A DNA stretch of 64,000 nucleotides from Auricularia sp. M13 (lineage: Eukaryota; Basidiomycota; Agaricomycetes; Auriculariales; Auriculariaceae): NCBI GenBank assembly GCA_037042915.1, contig CM073195.1, positions 2,170,001 to 2,234,000 on the forward strand, given 5' to 3'. A program made the position numbers and the translations under genes. Shown here piece by piece: positions 54,799 through 64,000 of the stretch. The notes under the pieces were generated by a model, which saw only the letters and a list, made by a program, of their open reading frames with translations, made no database searches and was not told where the DNA came from. Each line of letters starts with the position of its first letter. Position 1 is the first letter of the stretch.

Positions 54799-55656
54799 GC
54801 ATGCCGGTGCTCTACTTCGCGCTGCCTCGTGGGACGTAGGATACTCGGACTACCGGGGTAATCTGTCGTTAACGCTACTGCTGCTCGCTCGGCTTATGAC
54901 GCTCATGATCACGCTCTTTGCCTCACTGCTGGTCCTCCCTCCGGCTCCATTTACAGTGCAGATCAAGACTGGCGCAAGTGCGGTAGTCTTTTTGCTTATA
55001 TGCAGTCTTTGGCATCGCCGGTTGCGCCCTCTTGTCTTTGGTTGTGCGGATTGTGCTTCGCGCATGTCCGGTGGCGTTGCGTTTTGTTGTACTGCAGCTT
55101 ATGGGCCCCGATTCTCACTCAGCTTGTTTCGACTACTCGCGCAGGCAATGCACAGCGTTTTGTTGCACAAGCTTCCTCACGTCGCTTTCAGTCGTAGGAA
55201 AGCGTCCAGCGTTCTGCGGGACGCCGGTGGGTTTGAATGCTCACAGGGGATAAGTAGTACTTATACTTAGCAAAACCTGTGAGGACAGCGTCATGAACCC
55301 GCCTTAGACGTTTTCGCCGGACTGTGTTGAAACAGTGAAGATGCAACGTATATGAATGCTGGAAATGATGACGAGGGGAAGAGCGTTCGGAATTCGAGTC
55401 TTGCTACATGCTGGTCCGTGCGCTCGCGCCCGATGACGCTTGAGGCTGTCGTTATTAAACCTGACACCCGTCCAGCGCTACCATAGTGGAACATGGACGC
55501 GGTTCTGTCACGCCGAGAGACGAAGGCGGGAAGGCGGGATGAACAGTGGTGGATGATGACTTTCAGAACGTGAGAGGACGCTAGTCTCCTTCGCAGACTT
55601 TGACGTTCGAAGATAATCGTTCGAAGTAAAGTCTGCATCAATACGCGCCCCCCTGA
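54799..55656. other. Gene-free stretch
   Basis: Downstream region of the lyase gene. A 161-codon minus frame (55291-55776) overlaps the MITE and shows no family features. Confidence 0.5.
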
Positions 55657-55903
55657 TAGAGAGCCCCCAATTCGGAGGCAATCGCTGATCCGCCCTGATC
55701 CGTGACCGGCGCTTAGTTCTTTGGGACGGTCGTGCGCTTCGTAGAGAAGTCCCAATCCTGCAGGTGGGCAGCACAACCTGAGATGAGTTGCAATCCCCCT
55801 CGAATTCCCGTTTTAAATATAGGAGAGATTTTGTTTTGGTGACTTGGACACGACGCGTCTGGATCACGTGCATCACGGCCCCAGCCGAATTGGGGGCTCT
55901 CTA
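55657..55903. mobile_element. Small MITE with 17-bp inverted ends and TA target
   Basis: GAGAGCCCCCAATTCGG at 55659-55675 and its exact complement at 55885-55901, with TA flanking both ends (55657-55658 and 55902-55903). The 243-bp element is too short to code. Confidence 0.75.
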
Positions 55904-56341
55904 TTAGGCAGGTGTGATTTGATACAGACTAAGAGGACGCACGAGTGTGTTTACTGTAGGATGAGCACACTCGTTAATGGTATCGATCATCTAGGAGATT
56001 TGTATTCGGAAGCGTTGGCATTTATCAAATTGTGCCTATTCACGGTTATCGTACCTTCCCCGAGCGCGACGAGCACTTGCCAGGTTGTAGCTGCCTGCAG
56101 TGAGCCAGTTGCCGACTATCAGCAAGTTTACGCACATTTTTGGCGTGATGTAGCGCATTGAATTAGTTTTCACAGCTTGCCGCGAATTCAATGTAATTAC
56201 TGAACAGATGACTCGGGATCAAATTTGCGACAAGCGAGAGATCGGCAAACAGCGCTTCTTGGCTTGCACCTCACCGACCTGGACCGCCAGCACGACCAAA
56301 AGACCCGCATTAATTCATGGCGAAGCCCAAATACTGCTCGG
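55904..56341. other. Upstream region of F-box gene 56342
   Basis: The downstream frame is open back to about 56225 but has no ATG there. Promoter elements were not recognised. Confidence 0.45.
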
Positions 56342-57919
56342 ATGTGTACTCCAACGTGCACCATGCTCTTTGCAGCGCTCTTAGCGGTGTCAATGAGTGC
56401 GTGGAAATTTTTCACTTGTTCGGTCCCGCAGCTAACAAACTCACGCTGCAGAGCGCGCACTGCCATAAACAGGATTGATAGCATTCTGCAGTCTATCTCT
56501 GAAGCGGTTGCAGATGTTTCTGAACTTTGGAACGCCTCGAACAACGCGCTGCGTCGTCTGCCGGCCGAAGTGCTGGGACAGTTCTTTTTACCGCTTCGGT
56601 TCTCGGAGTGCGTTTCGGCTTCTGGGGTCTGTCGGACATGGCGTGCCGCTGCGCTCGCGGAGCATGCACTTTGGACCGAGCTGCAAATTACGTATCGGCG
56701 CAGCGACCGCTCGATTGTGGACACTATGCTCGCTCGCTCTGGCTCATTGCCTCTATCGATTATATGGTTTGGCCCGCCAGACTTGGACGACGAGTACTGG
56801 AGCCTCCTGGTCAACAACATGGCGCGGATTGAGAGCCTGTCATTCCACAACGACTTGACGGACGTCAGCGTCCTGAACCGTCCCGCACCTCTGCTGAAGA
56901 GCTTCATAGCAAACAAGGGCACATTCTCGGTTCCTGCTGAATTGGGGGATGGTGGTGCACCGCAGCTGGATTTCTTATTTCTGAAGAATTTCACGTTAGC
57001 CAACGCGCGTCGCATGCCGTCCGTTACTAGTCTGATTGGCACTCCACTCACCCCCGACGAGATTGACGAGCACGAATCTCTCAATGAATCGAAACTTTTT
57101 GAGCTATTTCCTTCGATTTTGCGTCTCCAGCTGTGCGACATCTGGGAAGACTCGTACCTTCCTGAAGGAAATCTTCCGTCCGGGATACGCTTCATTTCTT
57201 TGCGCTGCGCCCCCAGCACACACTATTTACAATATGGTCTCTGGCTCTCTCGGTGGTCAGGATATCCCTCGGAATGTCTTGATATCAATGACCCAGCGGA
57301 CTTGGGCGGGCCTCTGGAATATTTTGTGCGGACGAACCGGAACTCATTCAGCATGTCGATCTGGATCCGCCCCGATGTTCAGTATGCCGCCATCAAGGCG
57401 CAGGAGAACGGCTCCAAAGCGCATCTCAAAATCTCAATGAAAACCGTAGACCTTACGATCCCGCATTTCTTCGGTTCGGCGGCGCCGTATTTCCATGCCC
57501 TCACCCACCTTGCATGTCCTGTCAGGCAGATGTTATATATCGCCTCCGATGTGCAGACGCTACCGACACTCACGTCGCTCACGATCACCGTCCGCTCGTC
57601 CCAGGACGTCACGTTGCTGGAGACGCTGGACGTCGCACCCGCCATCCAGCTACGCGCGCCGCAGCTGGACACACTGCGCTTCGACACCGGGAATCCTGAT
57701 GCTACACCGCGCCTGGCGCTCTGGTTCGCGTATACACTCCCGCTCAAGCTGAGGTCGTGGCTACTTTTCGACCGCTCGAAGCTGTACAGCGCTGTGCTGC
57801 GCACGTTGAAATGCGACGTGATCTACCAGGAGAACTTCAGCACGGAGGCCGTCCTTCAAATTGCAGAATCTAGAAACATCCATTTTCGGATGGATATCGA
57901 CGGAGATCTCATGGCTTGA
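56342..57919 (+). CDS. F-box protein with degenerate LRR region
   Basis: 525 aa from the ATG at 56342; a second ATG lies at 56363. A hydrophobic N-terminal piece precedes a helix (AINRIDSILQSISEAVADV) that usually leads into the F-box in agaricomycete proteins. The F-box is RRLPAEVLGQFFLPLRF ... SGVCRTWRAAALAEHALWTEL. About 360 residues of leucine-rich sequence follow (ARIESLSFHN, SILRLQLCDIW, TLPTLTSLTITV, RAPQLDTLRFDT). Predicted SCF substrate adaptor; target unknown. A true start in an upstream exon is possible, since the segment before the helix is not typical. Confidence 0.8.
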   Translation: MCTPTCTMLFAALLAVSMSAWKFFTCSVPQLTNSRCRARTAINRIDSILQSISEAVADVSELWNASNNALRRLPAEVLGQFFLPLRFSECVSASGVCRTWRAAALAEHALWTELQITYRRSDRSIVDTMLARSGSLPLSIIWFGPPDLDDEYWSLLVNNMARIESLSFHNDLTDVSVLNRPAPLLKSFIANKGTFSVPAELGDGGAPQLDFLFLKNFTLANARRMPSVTSLIGTPLTPDEIDEHESLNESKLFELFPSILRLQLCDIWEDSYLPEGNLPSGIRFISLRCAPSTHYLQYGLWLSRWSGYPSECLDINDPADLGGPLEYFVRTNRNSFSMSIWIRPDVQYAAIKAQENGSKAHLKISMKTVDLTIPHFFGSAAPYFHALTHLACPVRQMLYIASDVQTLPTLTSLTITVRSSQDVTLLETLDVAPAIQLRAPQLDTLRFDTGNPDATPRLALWFAYTLPLKLRSWLLFDRSKLYSAVLRTLKCDVIYQENFSTEAVLQIAESRNIHFRMDIDGDLMA

Positions 57920-58082
57920 GTCGGGGACGTACTCGATAGACCTGTCGCTCGTATCTGTGTCTCTCGGTTTCTTTATCGCATCTGCGCAATTCACATTGTG
58001 TTGATGACAACTTAAGATCTGATTAACGCTATTTTATTGGCTGTTATAGCAGATACGACTCCTCAGGGCTCTAAAAGCGAGA

Positions 58083-58949
58083 TCATCCTTGTAGCGGGTC
58101 TGGACGCGTCTCGCGATCCATAAGTAGATAGGAAATGACGACAAGATCCTGAATGTCTACCGCTCTCGGCGTCAACCAGAGCGTAGCGTTGGCGGGTCTG
58201 GGCGAGCTCGAGTGCTCCTGCATGGCGTACGGGAGCGGGGGCGAGACACTCGAGTACAGCGGCAAGCCCTCGCCGCTCCAATCCGCCACTGTGTCGCGCT
58301 GCGGCGCTACGGAAGAATCCTCCTGCATGGGTCCGAGTCCGTGCCCTTTTCGAGCAAATGCGATGGGTTCGTAGAAATCTGGTTCGTACAGCTAGGCTCG
58401 ATTAGCAGTTGCTTGCGCGCAGAGAGGCGCCGAGGCCTCGCGACGTAACGCGCCTCATACTGGAATGAGAGTCCCTGCAGTACTTTGTGCCATTCGCAGC
58501 GTATGCCACCGCCGTTCACGGGAAAAGAGTGCACGTTCCTGGATATCATCGAGATGTAACACAGGCAGTACGGGTTGTTAGCTGACGCACGTTGCCGTTC
58601 CATGGAGCCAGTTCTTCAGCTTGAGCTGCCGTCCGCCCAGGATCGAGACCTTGCTGGATCGAATGTCATGCAACTCGAGACGTGCTACCGTTTTGGAGCC
58701 GCGGGTGATGGTAACGACTTCGGTATGATCTTCATATGTCTGAACCATGGTGTACGGCTCGTCGGATCCAGTGACATGAACCGTACGAAGGTCGGGAGAG
58801 GAGACAGTCAAAACAAGAGCTCCAGAGGACGGAATACGGTGCGCGCTATCGCGATATGGCAGCGTGCATACGGGGAGCTCGCGCTCTGGCATGAAACCTG
58901 TGCCGGGTGAAGACGGCGAGTGAGACGTAGGCGACGAGTGCTCATGCAT
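58083..58949 (-). CDS. DUF6593-like basidiomycete protein
   Basis: Three exons: 58949-58591, 58538-58390, 58306-58083; 243 aa with consistent phases. The disordered start (HSSPTSHSPSSPG) is followed by a beta-rich domain: ALVLTVSSPDLRTVHVTG, MVQTYEDHTEVVTITRG, VARLELHD, KVSILGGRQLKLKNWL, then the FPVNGGGIRCEWHK strand pair. The last exon ends with DLVVISYLLMDRETR, the hydrophobic closing strand expected for this family. Function unknown in the literature I recall; the family is multi-copy in Agaricomycetes. The second intron (GTACGA...CCGTAG, 83 nt) was chosen because the first in-frame stop would otherwise cut off that closing strand. Confidence 0.7.
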
Positions 58950-59016
58950 CTCTGCAGCCGTTGGATTGTGCGATTGTAAGTGCTTGTGAGTCGGCTGATG
59001 GATCCGACTGCCTGTC

Positions 59017-59024
59017 CTTTATAT
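59017..59024 (-). promoter_or_regulatory. TATA box of the DUF6593-like gene
   Basis: The minus strand reads ATATAAAG 68 bp upstream of the ATG at 58949. Confidence 0.6.
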
Positions 59025-59455
59025 CGACCTTGACGTCACGTGCTGATCAGCTGACGCCTCGGCCGGTGGCGCGAGCACTTGCCGCGACGCTGCGGTAGTA
59101 GTAGCAGTCTGCCCGGCCGCATCTAGAGTTGCGACTGGATCGGGTTGCAATGGAAGCGCCCCTTATCGGCTGCTTTGCTTGGCGTGGGAACACACAACAC
59201 GGTCGCGATAACGTTCTATAACCTGTGGATATCTCTCCAGGAACAGCAGCTGCCAGTGAAAGCTCAAAGGAAAAATACCACAATTTATTGTGATGAATTG
59301 CGTAGATAGCATGAACGTATCAGGGCGGGGCGGGGCGTTCCAGTCGTCAATGACTCGAAGAATGCCCTGTAGAACTTCGGAACGCGAACTATTGAGTTTG
59401 TTTAGGTGACATGAACTATGTGGAGGCTAGACTTCACCTTCAGATGCGCCCCCGA

Positions 59456-60382
59456 CTATCGCGAGAGTGTGACGGACCAGGAGCCACCCAGCGTTGTAAG
59501 CGTGACCAGTCTGCTTTGATTCGCAGATCCATGTGTGGAGAATGTGAGACTGGCATTGCAAAGGGTGGCCTGAAGAACGTCGCTAAATTCGGCGACGGAG
59601 ATGCCATCGAGGACATTGCGCAGGCGTCCGCGCGACAGGCCGGAGAAACGGATGTTTGGGATCGGTCGAAGAACATCGACCAAACTTCCAGGCACGGCTC
59701 TACACTCGTTTTCGCCAGCGTAGCCCAGGTTCAGTCGCAGATCCTGGAGGTTGGGACACGCAGAGACAATTTCATGGATGTAGGTGAGCCGCGGGATCGT
59801 CATCGACAGAGAACGCAACGCGCGAAATATAGCAGAGGGAGATGGTAGCAGCAGTTTCTCGGCGAGAACTAAACGCTCCAAGGAAGGTAGTCGGCTAGCA
59901 TCTTGCGTAAACGGGTAGAAGTCGTAATACTGCATACCGCCTTCAGTCGTTATGGAGCGAAGCTTTGCGAGACCCGGCAGCTTGTCGAGGAGCGCCGAAA
60001 CGTTGTGTGCGCGACCACGGTAATGCAGCGCGACGAGTCGTTCAGCGTGAGGCTCGAGCGCGGTGACGAGACTAGGAATCACGCCCTCGGCGCCGAAGTG
60101 AACGTGCAGCGAGATAGTCAGTGGAAGGCCCGCGCTGCGCTGCAGGATGTCCATGAAGAGAGGGAGATTCGATCGAGTAGTATACGCATCGGCGCGGAAT
60201 TGGCCTGGAGGACATCCGTCGTAATTACTCTTGGCGACGAATTCGATGCTGGTCCAGAAGCTCCGCATTCTCAGTGCGGTAGCGCGCCAGGACCGACATG
60301 TTTGTGAGACGGAAAGTCGGTCTTTAGGCCTCAGAAGGTCGCAGACGCAAAGCCAGATCTCCGTGGGCACTGTGTCGTTCAT
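59456..60382 (-). CDS. F-box protein, short
   Basis: Single exon of 308 aa from the ATG at 60382; the frame extends only three codons further to a TTG. The F-box starts almost at the N-terminus: VPTEIWLCVCDLLRPKDRLSVSQTCRSWRATALRMRSFW. Leucine-rich segments follow (LPGLAKLRSITTE, RLPSLERLVLAE, ACPNLQDLRLNL). It ends after a short beta-rich tail. Predicted Skp1-binding substrate adaptor. It shares layout, but not close sequence, with the F-box genes at 39017 and 56342. Confidence 0.85.
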   Translation of the reverse strand: MNDTVPTEIWLCVCDLLRPKDRLSVSQTCRSWRATALRMRSFWTSIEFVAKSNYDGCPPGQFRADAYTTRSNLPLFMDILQRSAGLPLTISLHVHFGAEGVIPSLVTALEPHAERLVALHYRGRAHNVSALLDKLPGLAKLRSITTEGGMQYYDFYPFTQDASRLPSLERLVLAEKLLLPSPSAIFRALRSLSMTIPRLTYIHEIVSACPNLQDLRLNLGYAGENECRAVPGSLVDVLRPIPNIRFSGLSRGRLRNVLDGISVAEFSDVLQATLCNASLTFSTHGSANQSRLVTLTTLGGSWSVTLSR

Positions 60383-60715
60383 GTGTGCCAAAGTAAGCTG
60401 AAGCCGGTGTCAATGAAGACTGCGTCGCAGCAGACGGCGACACCGTAACGCACCTCGTCCCCGGAGGGCGCAACCAAGACGACGAAGAGATGTAGAGCGA
60501 GAGAGAGAAGGTTCGCGGAGATGAAAGCACAGCATCGCTTCATGAACGCAATCCCGAAATTCAATCACACTGGCAGCGTCACCGGCGAACCGAATCAAAA
60601 TTCAAGGTTGGACAAGGCCGGTAAACTTCCTAATACGGACAAAGAGGCGTGCATAACGAAGAGTCGAGTCTGTTGTGGATGGTGAATGACCAGACGCCGC
60701 GTCTTGACGGGAAGA

Positions 60716-62869
60716 TTATTCGCAGGCGCGCGAGAGAGCACCGGCAAGTCCATTGAATGCTACGGCGCGATCCTTTGCCAGCTTCTCCAGTACAGCACCA
60801 ATTGGCACGATATCCTACCAGGTGTCAGCCTGCGTCGCCGTAACGAGATCAAATCAGACGCACCTGAATGACCACGCAGTGCGGTACATAAAGTTCGGCC
60901 GTCTGTGTAGCCGCGCACTCTTTCATTCCCGCGGCCACACGTTTAATGCCTTCCTGCAGACGGGCGCGCACAGCTCGGATTGGCTATCCGATCCGAAGGG
61001 GACATCATTAGTAGAGCGACGCCGGCGAATGCGACTGAACGTACCACAGAAGCTTTTTTCTTCGCTTTCTTTCCCAGACTCGACGTCAAGATGTTGAAAA
61101 ATACGTAACGCTTTCGCCTGCGTCAGTCATGCGTGCAGCAACCACACAAAAGATGGGTACCTCGTGTAAAAGCGCTGCGACATGTAAAATCTCGCCTGCG
61201 AGTATCCCACCGTCCTTGAGCATATTCTTGCATTGGGAGACGTCAGCTTGAACCGCGTGTCAGGACGAGGACGATTGCAGAAGAGAACAAGTGACAAACA
61301 TTCGAAGGATCGCACGATCGCCTCGGCCTCCTCCTCGCGCGTGCCCGCGGTTAACCACGTTCGTACACCATCCACAAATGAGACAAGGCCACGCTCATGC
61401 ACTGTCAACTTCACAGCATAAACGTCAGATCTTGAACAAAATGCACACGGGCGCGCGTGCACGTACCTCCGCGAGCTCATCTTCGGTAGTGTTTGCGACG
61501 CGATCGACCAGGGTTGGGTCCTCAGACGCCGCAAACACGCGCAGGTACAGTTTGACAAATGCGTTCCTCCAACCAGCCTTTGCAACAGTTAACGCATCAG
61601 CATCTCATCGCGAACGCGGGAGGGAAAGGAGAACATACGCCGGGAGCACACACACCGCCCAAACTCGTCTGCTCCAGGAACGACGCGCCGCCGACAGGCT
61701 GGTAATTCACAAGTAACGCAAAGTCGCGCGTATCGTGCGCCTCTGCAATTGCGAGTGAACTGTCAGCGGTCGGCGGGCACAGTGAAGGAGAACGCGTACC
61801 ATAGTCCAGCATGCGCTTCATCTCCTTCAGCTCGGCCTCGATAGTCTCCATCGTCGGCTTGGCCGCACCGAGCAGCGCAATACGCATACGCTCGATGGTG
61901 ACAAGATCTCCGTGCAGCGAGCGCTCGAGACGCTCGCGGAACGTGACCATCTCGGAGACCTGAACCCGCTACATGAGCAAGATGTCAATGGGAGCAACAT
62001 AGACACAACGTACGCTCTCATAGTTCTCTTGCAGGAAGAGGCTCACAATGACGTCCGCCATCTAAGGTCACGATGAGCGAAGCGAAACCTCTCCAGTACG
62101 AAAGGCATATACGTGAGAACTATCCACATCAGCCCGCTTGCACATCTTCACCAAGCGCCGCCCAACGTCGTCCTCTAAATTCCAAGTCAGCTGCGCCTCA
62201 GCAGCTCACCAAGACCAAGCTCACCAGGCGCAGCATCCAGCGGAGCACCATACGCAAACGCCCCGGCGCGCTCGAGCACCCAATGACCCATCGTGGGCGC
62301 TTCAGCGTCCCCAATCTTGATCTTGTTGTAGTGATCGAGCGCGAGGCCGGCACCACATCCCAGCAGGCGGTACACGCGCACGAGGTGCAGCCGCACCGCG
62401 TACGAGTGTGGCGAGTGGCGTGCGGCGGCTTCCAGGACGCATACCGCGGGCAGCAGGTACGCGGGATCGCCTGCAGCGAGGCGTGGATGGTCAGCATCGA
62501 GCCGCGGTGAGGGCAAGCGTTGGGTAGCAACGCGACGAGGAAGGGAACGTTGGACGCGGGCTACGACGCGCCGCGCGGAATGATATGCAAAATATGGGGT
62601 GGAACGGGAAGCTGGGAGTAGAATGGGATGGGATAATCGGTGCGCGGGACATACCAGACATCTTCCACGCGCCAACGAACGCCTGCGCCGAGAGGATCGC
62701 CAGGTCGTCGGCGGGGTGCAGCTCCCCGCGTTCATCGACGAGCTCGACGTGCTCGCGGTCTGCAGAGTCGCCATGTCCGTCCAGCGTCGCTGAAGACTCG
62801 CGGTTAGCAACGCGCCTGAGCGACGAAGATAAAAGGAACGGGCACCAGCATCCACTGCGACCTGCTCAT
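60716..62869 (-). CDS. NatB auxiliary subunit (MDM20/NAA25-like), N-terminally truncated
   Basis: Minus-strand exons include 62869-62862 (possible ATG start), 62815-62655, 62470-62225, 62174-62089, 62061-62014, 61968-61800, one starting 61742, and further ones to the stop at 60716-60718. Diagnostic parts: ILSAQAFVGAWKM, then HSPHSYAVRLHLVRVYRLLG and ALDHYNKIKI; VIVSLFLQENYE; and VTFRERLERSLHGDLVTIERMR. These correspond to the middle and later part of the auxiliary subunit of the NatB N-terminal acetyltransferase, which anchors the catalytic subunit to ribosomes. The N-terminal TPR half (a few hundred residues) has no counterpart before the neighbouring gene, only ~130 bp away. Either the gene is truncated, or upstream exons are very diverged or include the 63002-64000 frame. 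Confidence 0.65.
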
Positions 62870-63001
62870 GCGCAGCACTGACAACCCGCTCTTGCGCTGC
62901 TGGCCATATCACAGCGTCCTGCCGTCCTGCGAGCGCAACATTAATTGATGCAGCAGACAGCACCGGAGCCGTACGCACTCGCAAAGAAGCTAGGCATGGG
63001 C

Positions 63002-64000
63002 TCAAGCTGGGGGACCGCGCCCTTGCCTGCCGTATCTGCGTGAAATACAGTAAGGTTCGCGCGCAACGCAACCGTCGCTCACGTACCATCCGGGATGATA
63101 ACGCTCGGCTCCTTCCCTGCCTTCGGTATCAGCAAAAAAGACGACAGGCGGGGACGAGGACGACGCACGCGCAAAGAAAGACGGCATAGGCTCCTTCATC
63201 TTATCCTCCGTCTTGCTCTGCATCTTCTTCCCAGGCCCGTCGCCCGTCTTCGTCACGCCCAGCGCCTCCTCGTGCAACCCAATTTCGCGGTTCATCGCCT
63301 CCAGACGCGCGCGCAGCGTCTTTTCCAGCGCCGCGCCGCGCACGCGAGCGTCTTCATTCTCCAGCGGCGCAGGGAGCGTGCGTCCGTCGGCACCGTCTTC
63401 TCGGCCGACATCGGCCCGCGGCTCGCGCGACACGCGCACTTCGGGCGGGCTGGCCTCCTCGAGCAGCACGCCCGGCGTGCGCGGCGCCGAGCGCGCAGGG
63501 CGGCAGAGCTCCGCGCCGTCCTCGTCGTCCGTCTCTTCCACGAATACGCGCGGCACCTCTGAGATGCGCAGCACCGATGTGCCAGCGTCGGCGTCGGCGC
63601 CGCCCAAGACCGTGAAGCCACCATCGCCGTCGGTCTCGCGCAATGCCACGTAATCTTCGTCAGCAGCGCTGGCTCCTTCATCAGCACGCGTCCCCGCGCC
63701 GTCAGCGCCTGCGTCCAGATCCGCGCCAGGACTGGCAGCGACACGACTGGACGGCCGCTCGCGCACGTCCTCGAGCAGCTCGCCCGGGCTATGCGGCCTC
63801 GATCCCAGCGTGCGACACCACGGTTCACCGTCTGCGTCGGGCGCGTCCTCAAGCGTCGCGCGGCGCGGGTGCAGCAAGTGCGGCGATGGCGCGCGCCGGA
63901 CAGGCTGGTCGTCGTCAGCGCGGTGTACGATGGATGGCGGCATGCTGAGCTGGGGAATACGTTGGTTGTCGTCCAACTGGAGTAATGGAGCGCGCTGGCT
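63002..64000 (-). CDS. Disordered, acidic coiled-coil protein, partial at right edge
   Basis: The frame is open from the right edge (64000) to a stop at 63002. It is Pro/Ala/Asp/Glu-rich and low in hydrophobic residues. A helical segment (LEKTLRARLEAMNREIGLHEEAL) and the basic stretch KKMQSKTEDKMKEPMP lie near the end. A donor-like GTACGTGAG follows HPG near 63085; splicing there would give an early stop. No known domain. It could be an independent gene or the upstream part of the NatB-like gene. The start lies outside the window. Confidence 0.5.
   Translation of the reverse strand, partial: SQRAPLLQLDDNQRIPQLSMPPSIVHRADDDQPVRRAPSPHLLHPRRATLEDAPDADGEPWCRTLGSRPHSPGELLEDVRERPSSRVAASPGADLDAGADGAGTRADEGASAADEDYVALRETDGDGGFTVLGGADADAGTSVLRISEVPRVFVEETDDEDGAELCRPARSAPRTPGVLLEEASPPEVRVSREPRADVGREDGADGRTLPAPLENEDARVRGAALEKTLRARLEAMNREIGLHEEALGVTKTGDGPGKKMQSKTEDKMKEPMPSFFARASSSSPPVVFFADTEGREGAERYHPGWYVSDGCVAREPYCISRRYGRQGRGPPA

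Noticed and set aside
56225-56341. TTG at 56225 as the start of the 56-kb F-box gene
   Set aside because: Non-ATG starts are unlikely here; the first ATG in frame is at 56342.
1-64000. CRISPR arrays, operons or prokaryotic promoters
   Set aside because: No spaced direct repeats were seen and the spliced genes are clearly eukaryotic.

Overview
The window looks like a repeat-rich stretch of a basidiomycete genome, most likely an agaricomycete. The evidence is short GT-AG introns of about 45-75 nt, many-exon genes, fungal Zn2Cys6 regulators, F-box/LRR-type proteins, a DUF6593-like protein, an RTA1-like membrane protein, and several transposable elements. Exon maps were read by eye: I looked for splice sites whose phases keep the frame open. 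No database search was possible.

Layout: 1-3.2 kb holds a multi-exon orphan gene that runs off the left edge. At 3.7-6.7 kb lies a retrotransposon Gag without pol, and at 9.6-10.5 kb a stand-alone Gag-domain gene. Two TA-flanked MITEs lie at 7.7 and 11.2 kb. A 2.67-kb element with 352-bp inverted ends and a 9-bp target duplication lies at 11.95-14.64 kb. From 15.5 to 25.3 kb there is an LRR-type relic, an LRR-type gene, two very small Zn2Cys6 genes and one full-length Zn2Cys6 regulator. At 28.4-31.8 kb are a membrane protein and another LRR-type gene. The densest genic block is 33-43 kb: a PX-GH18 fusion, an atypical Rho GTPase, a GC-rich F-box protein and an RTA1-like protein. At 43-53 kb are a third small Zn2Cys6 gene, a decayed gene, an LRR-type gene and several repeat families. 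At 53-64 kb are an alginate-lyase-like secreted enzyme, a MITE, two F-box proteins, a DUF6593-like protein, a 5'-truncated NatB auxiliary subunit, and a disordered protein that runs off the right edge.

The most notable signal is a family of 160-201 aa Zn2Cys6/coiled-coil proteins at 18.7, 24.5 and 46.2 kb. They have four exons each, an exon 2 of exactly 61 nt and a TATA box 54-67 bp upstream of the ATG. They share both zinc-cluster intron positions with the full-length regulator at 23.1 kb, but they lack its regulatory domain. Other points of interest are the PX-chitinase fusion, a Rho protein that has lost its catalytic switch II residues, and a dispersed repeat with a CATCRGGAAAACG head and CTCCGGGAG palindromes. 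Most genes here look independently transcribed, and no metabolic cluster is evident.
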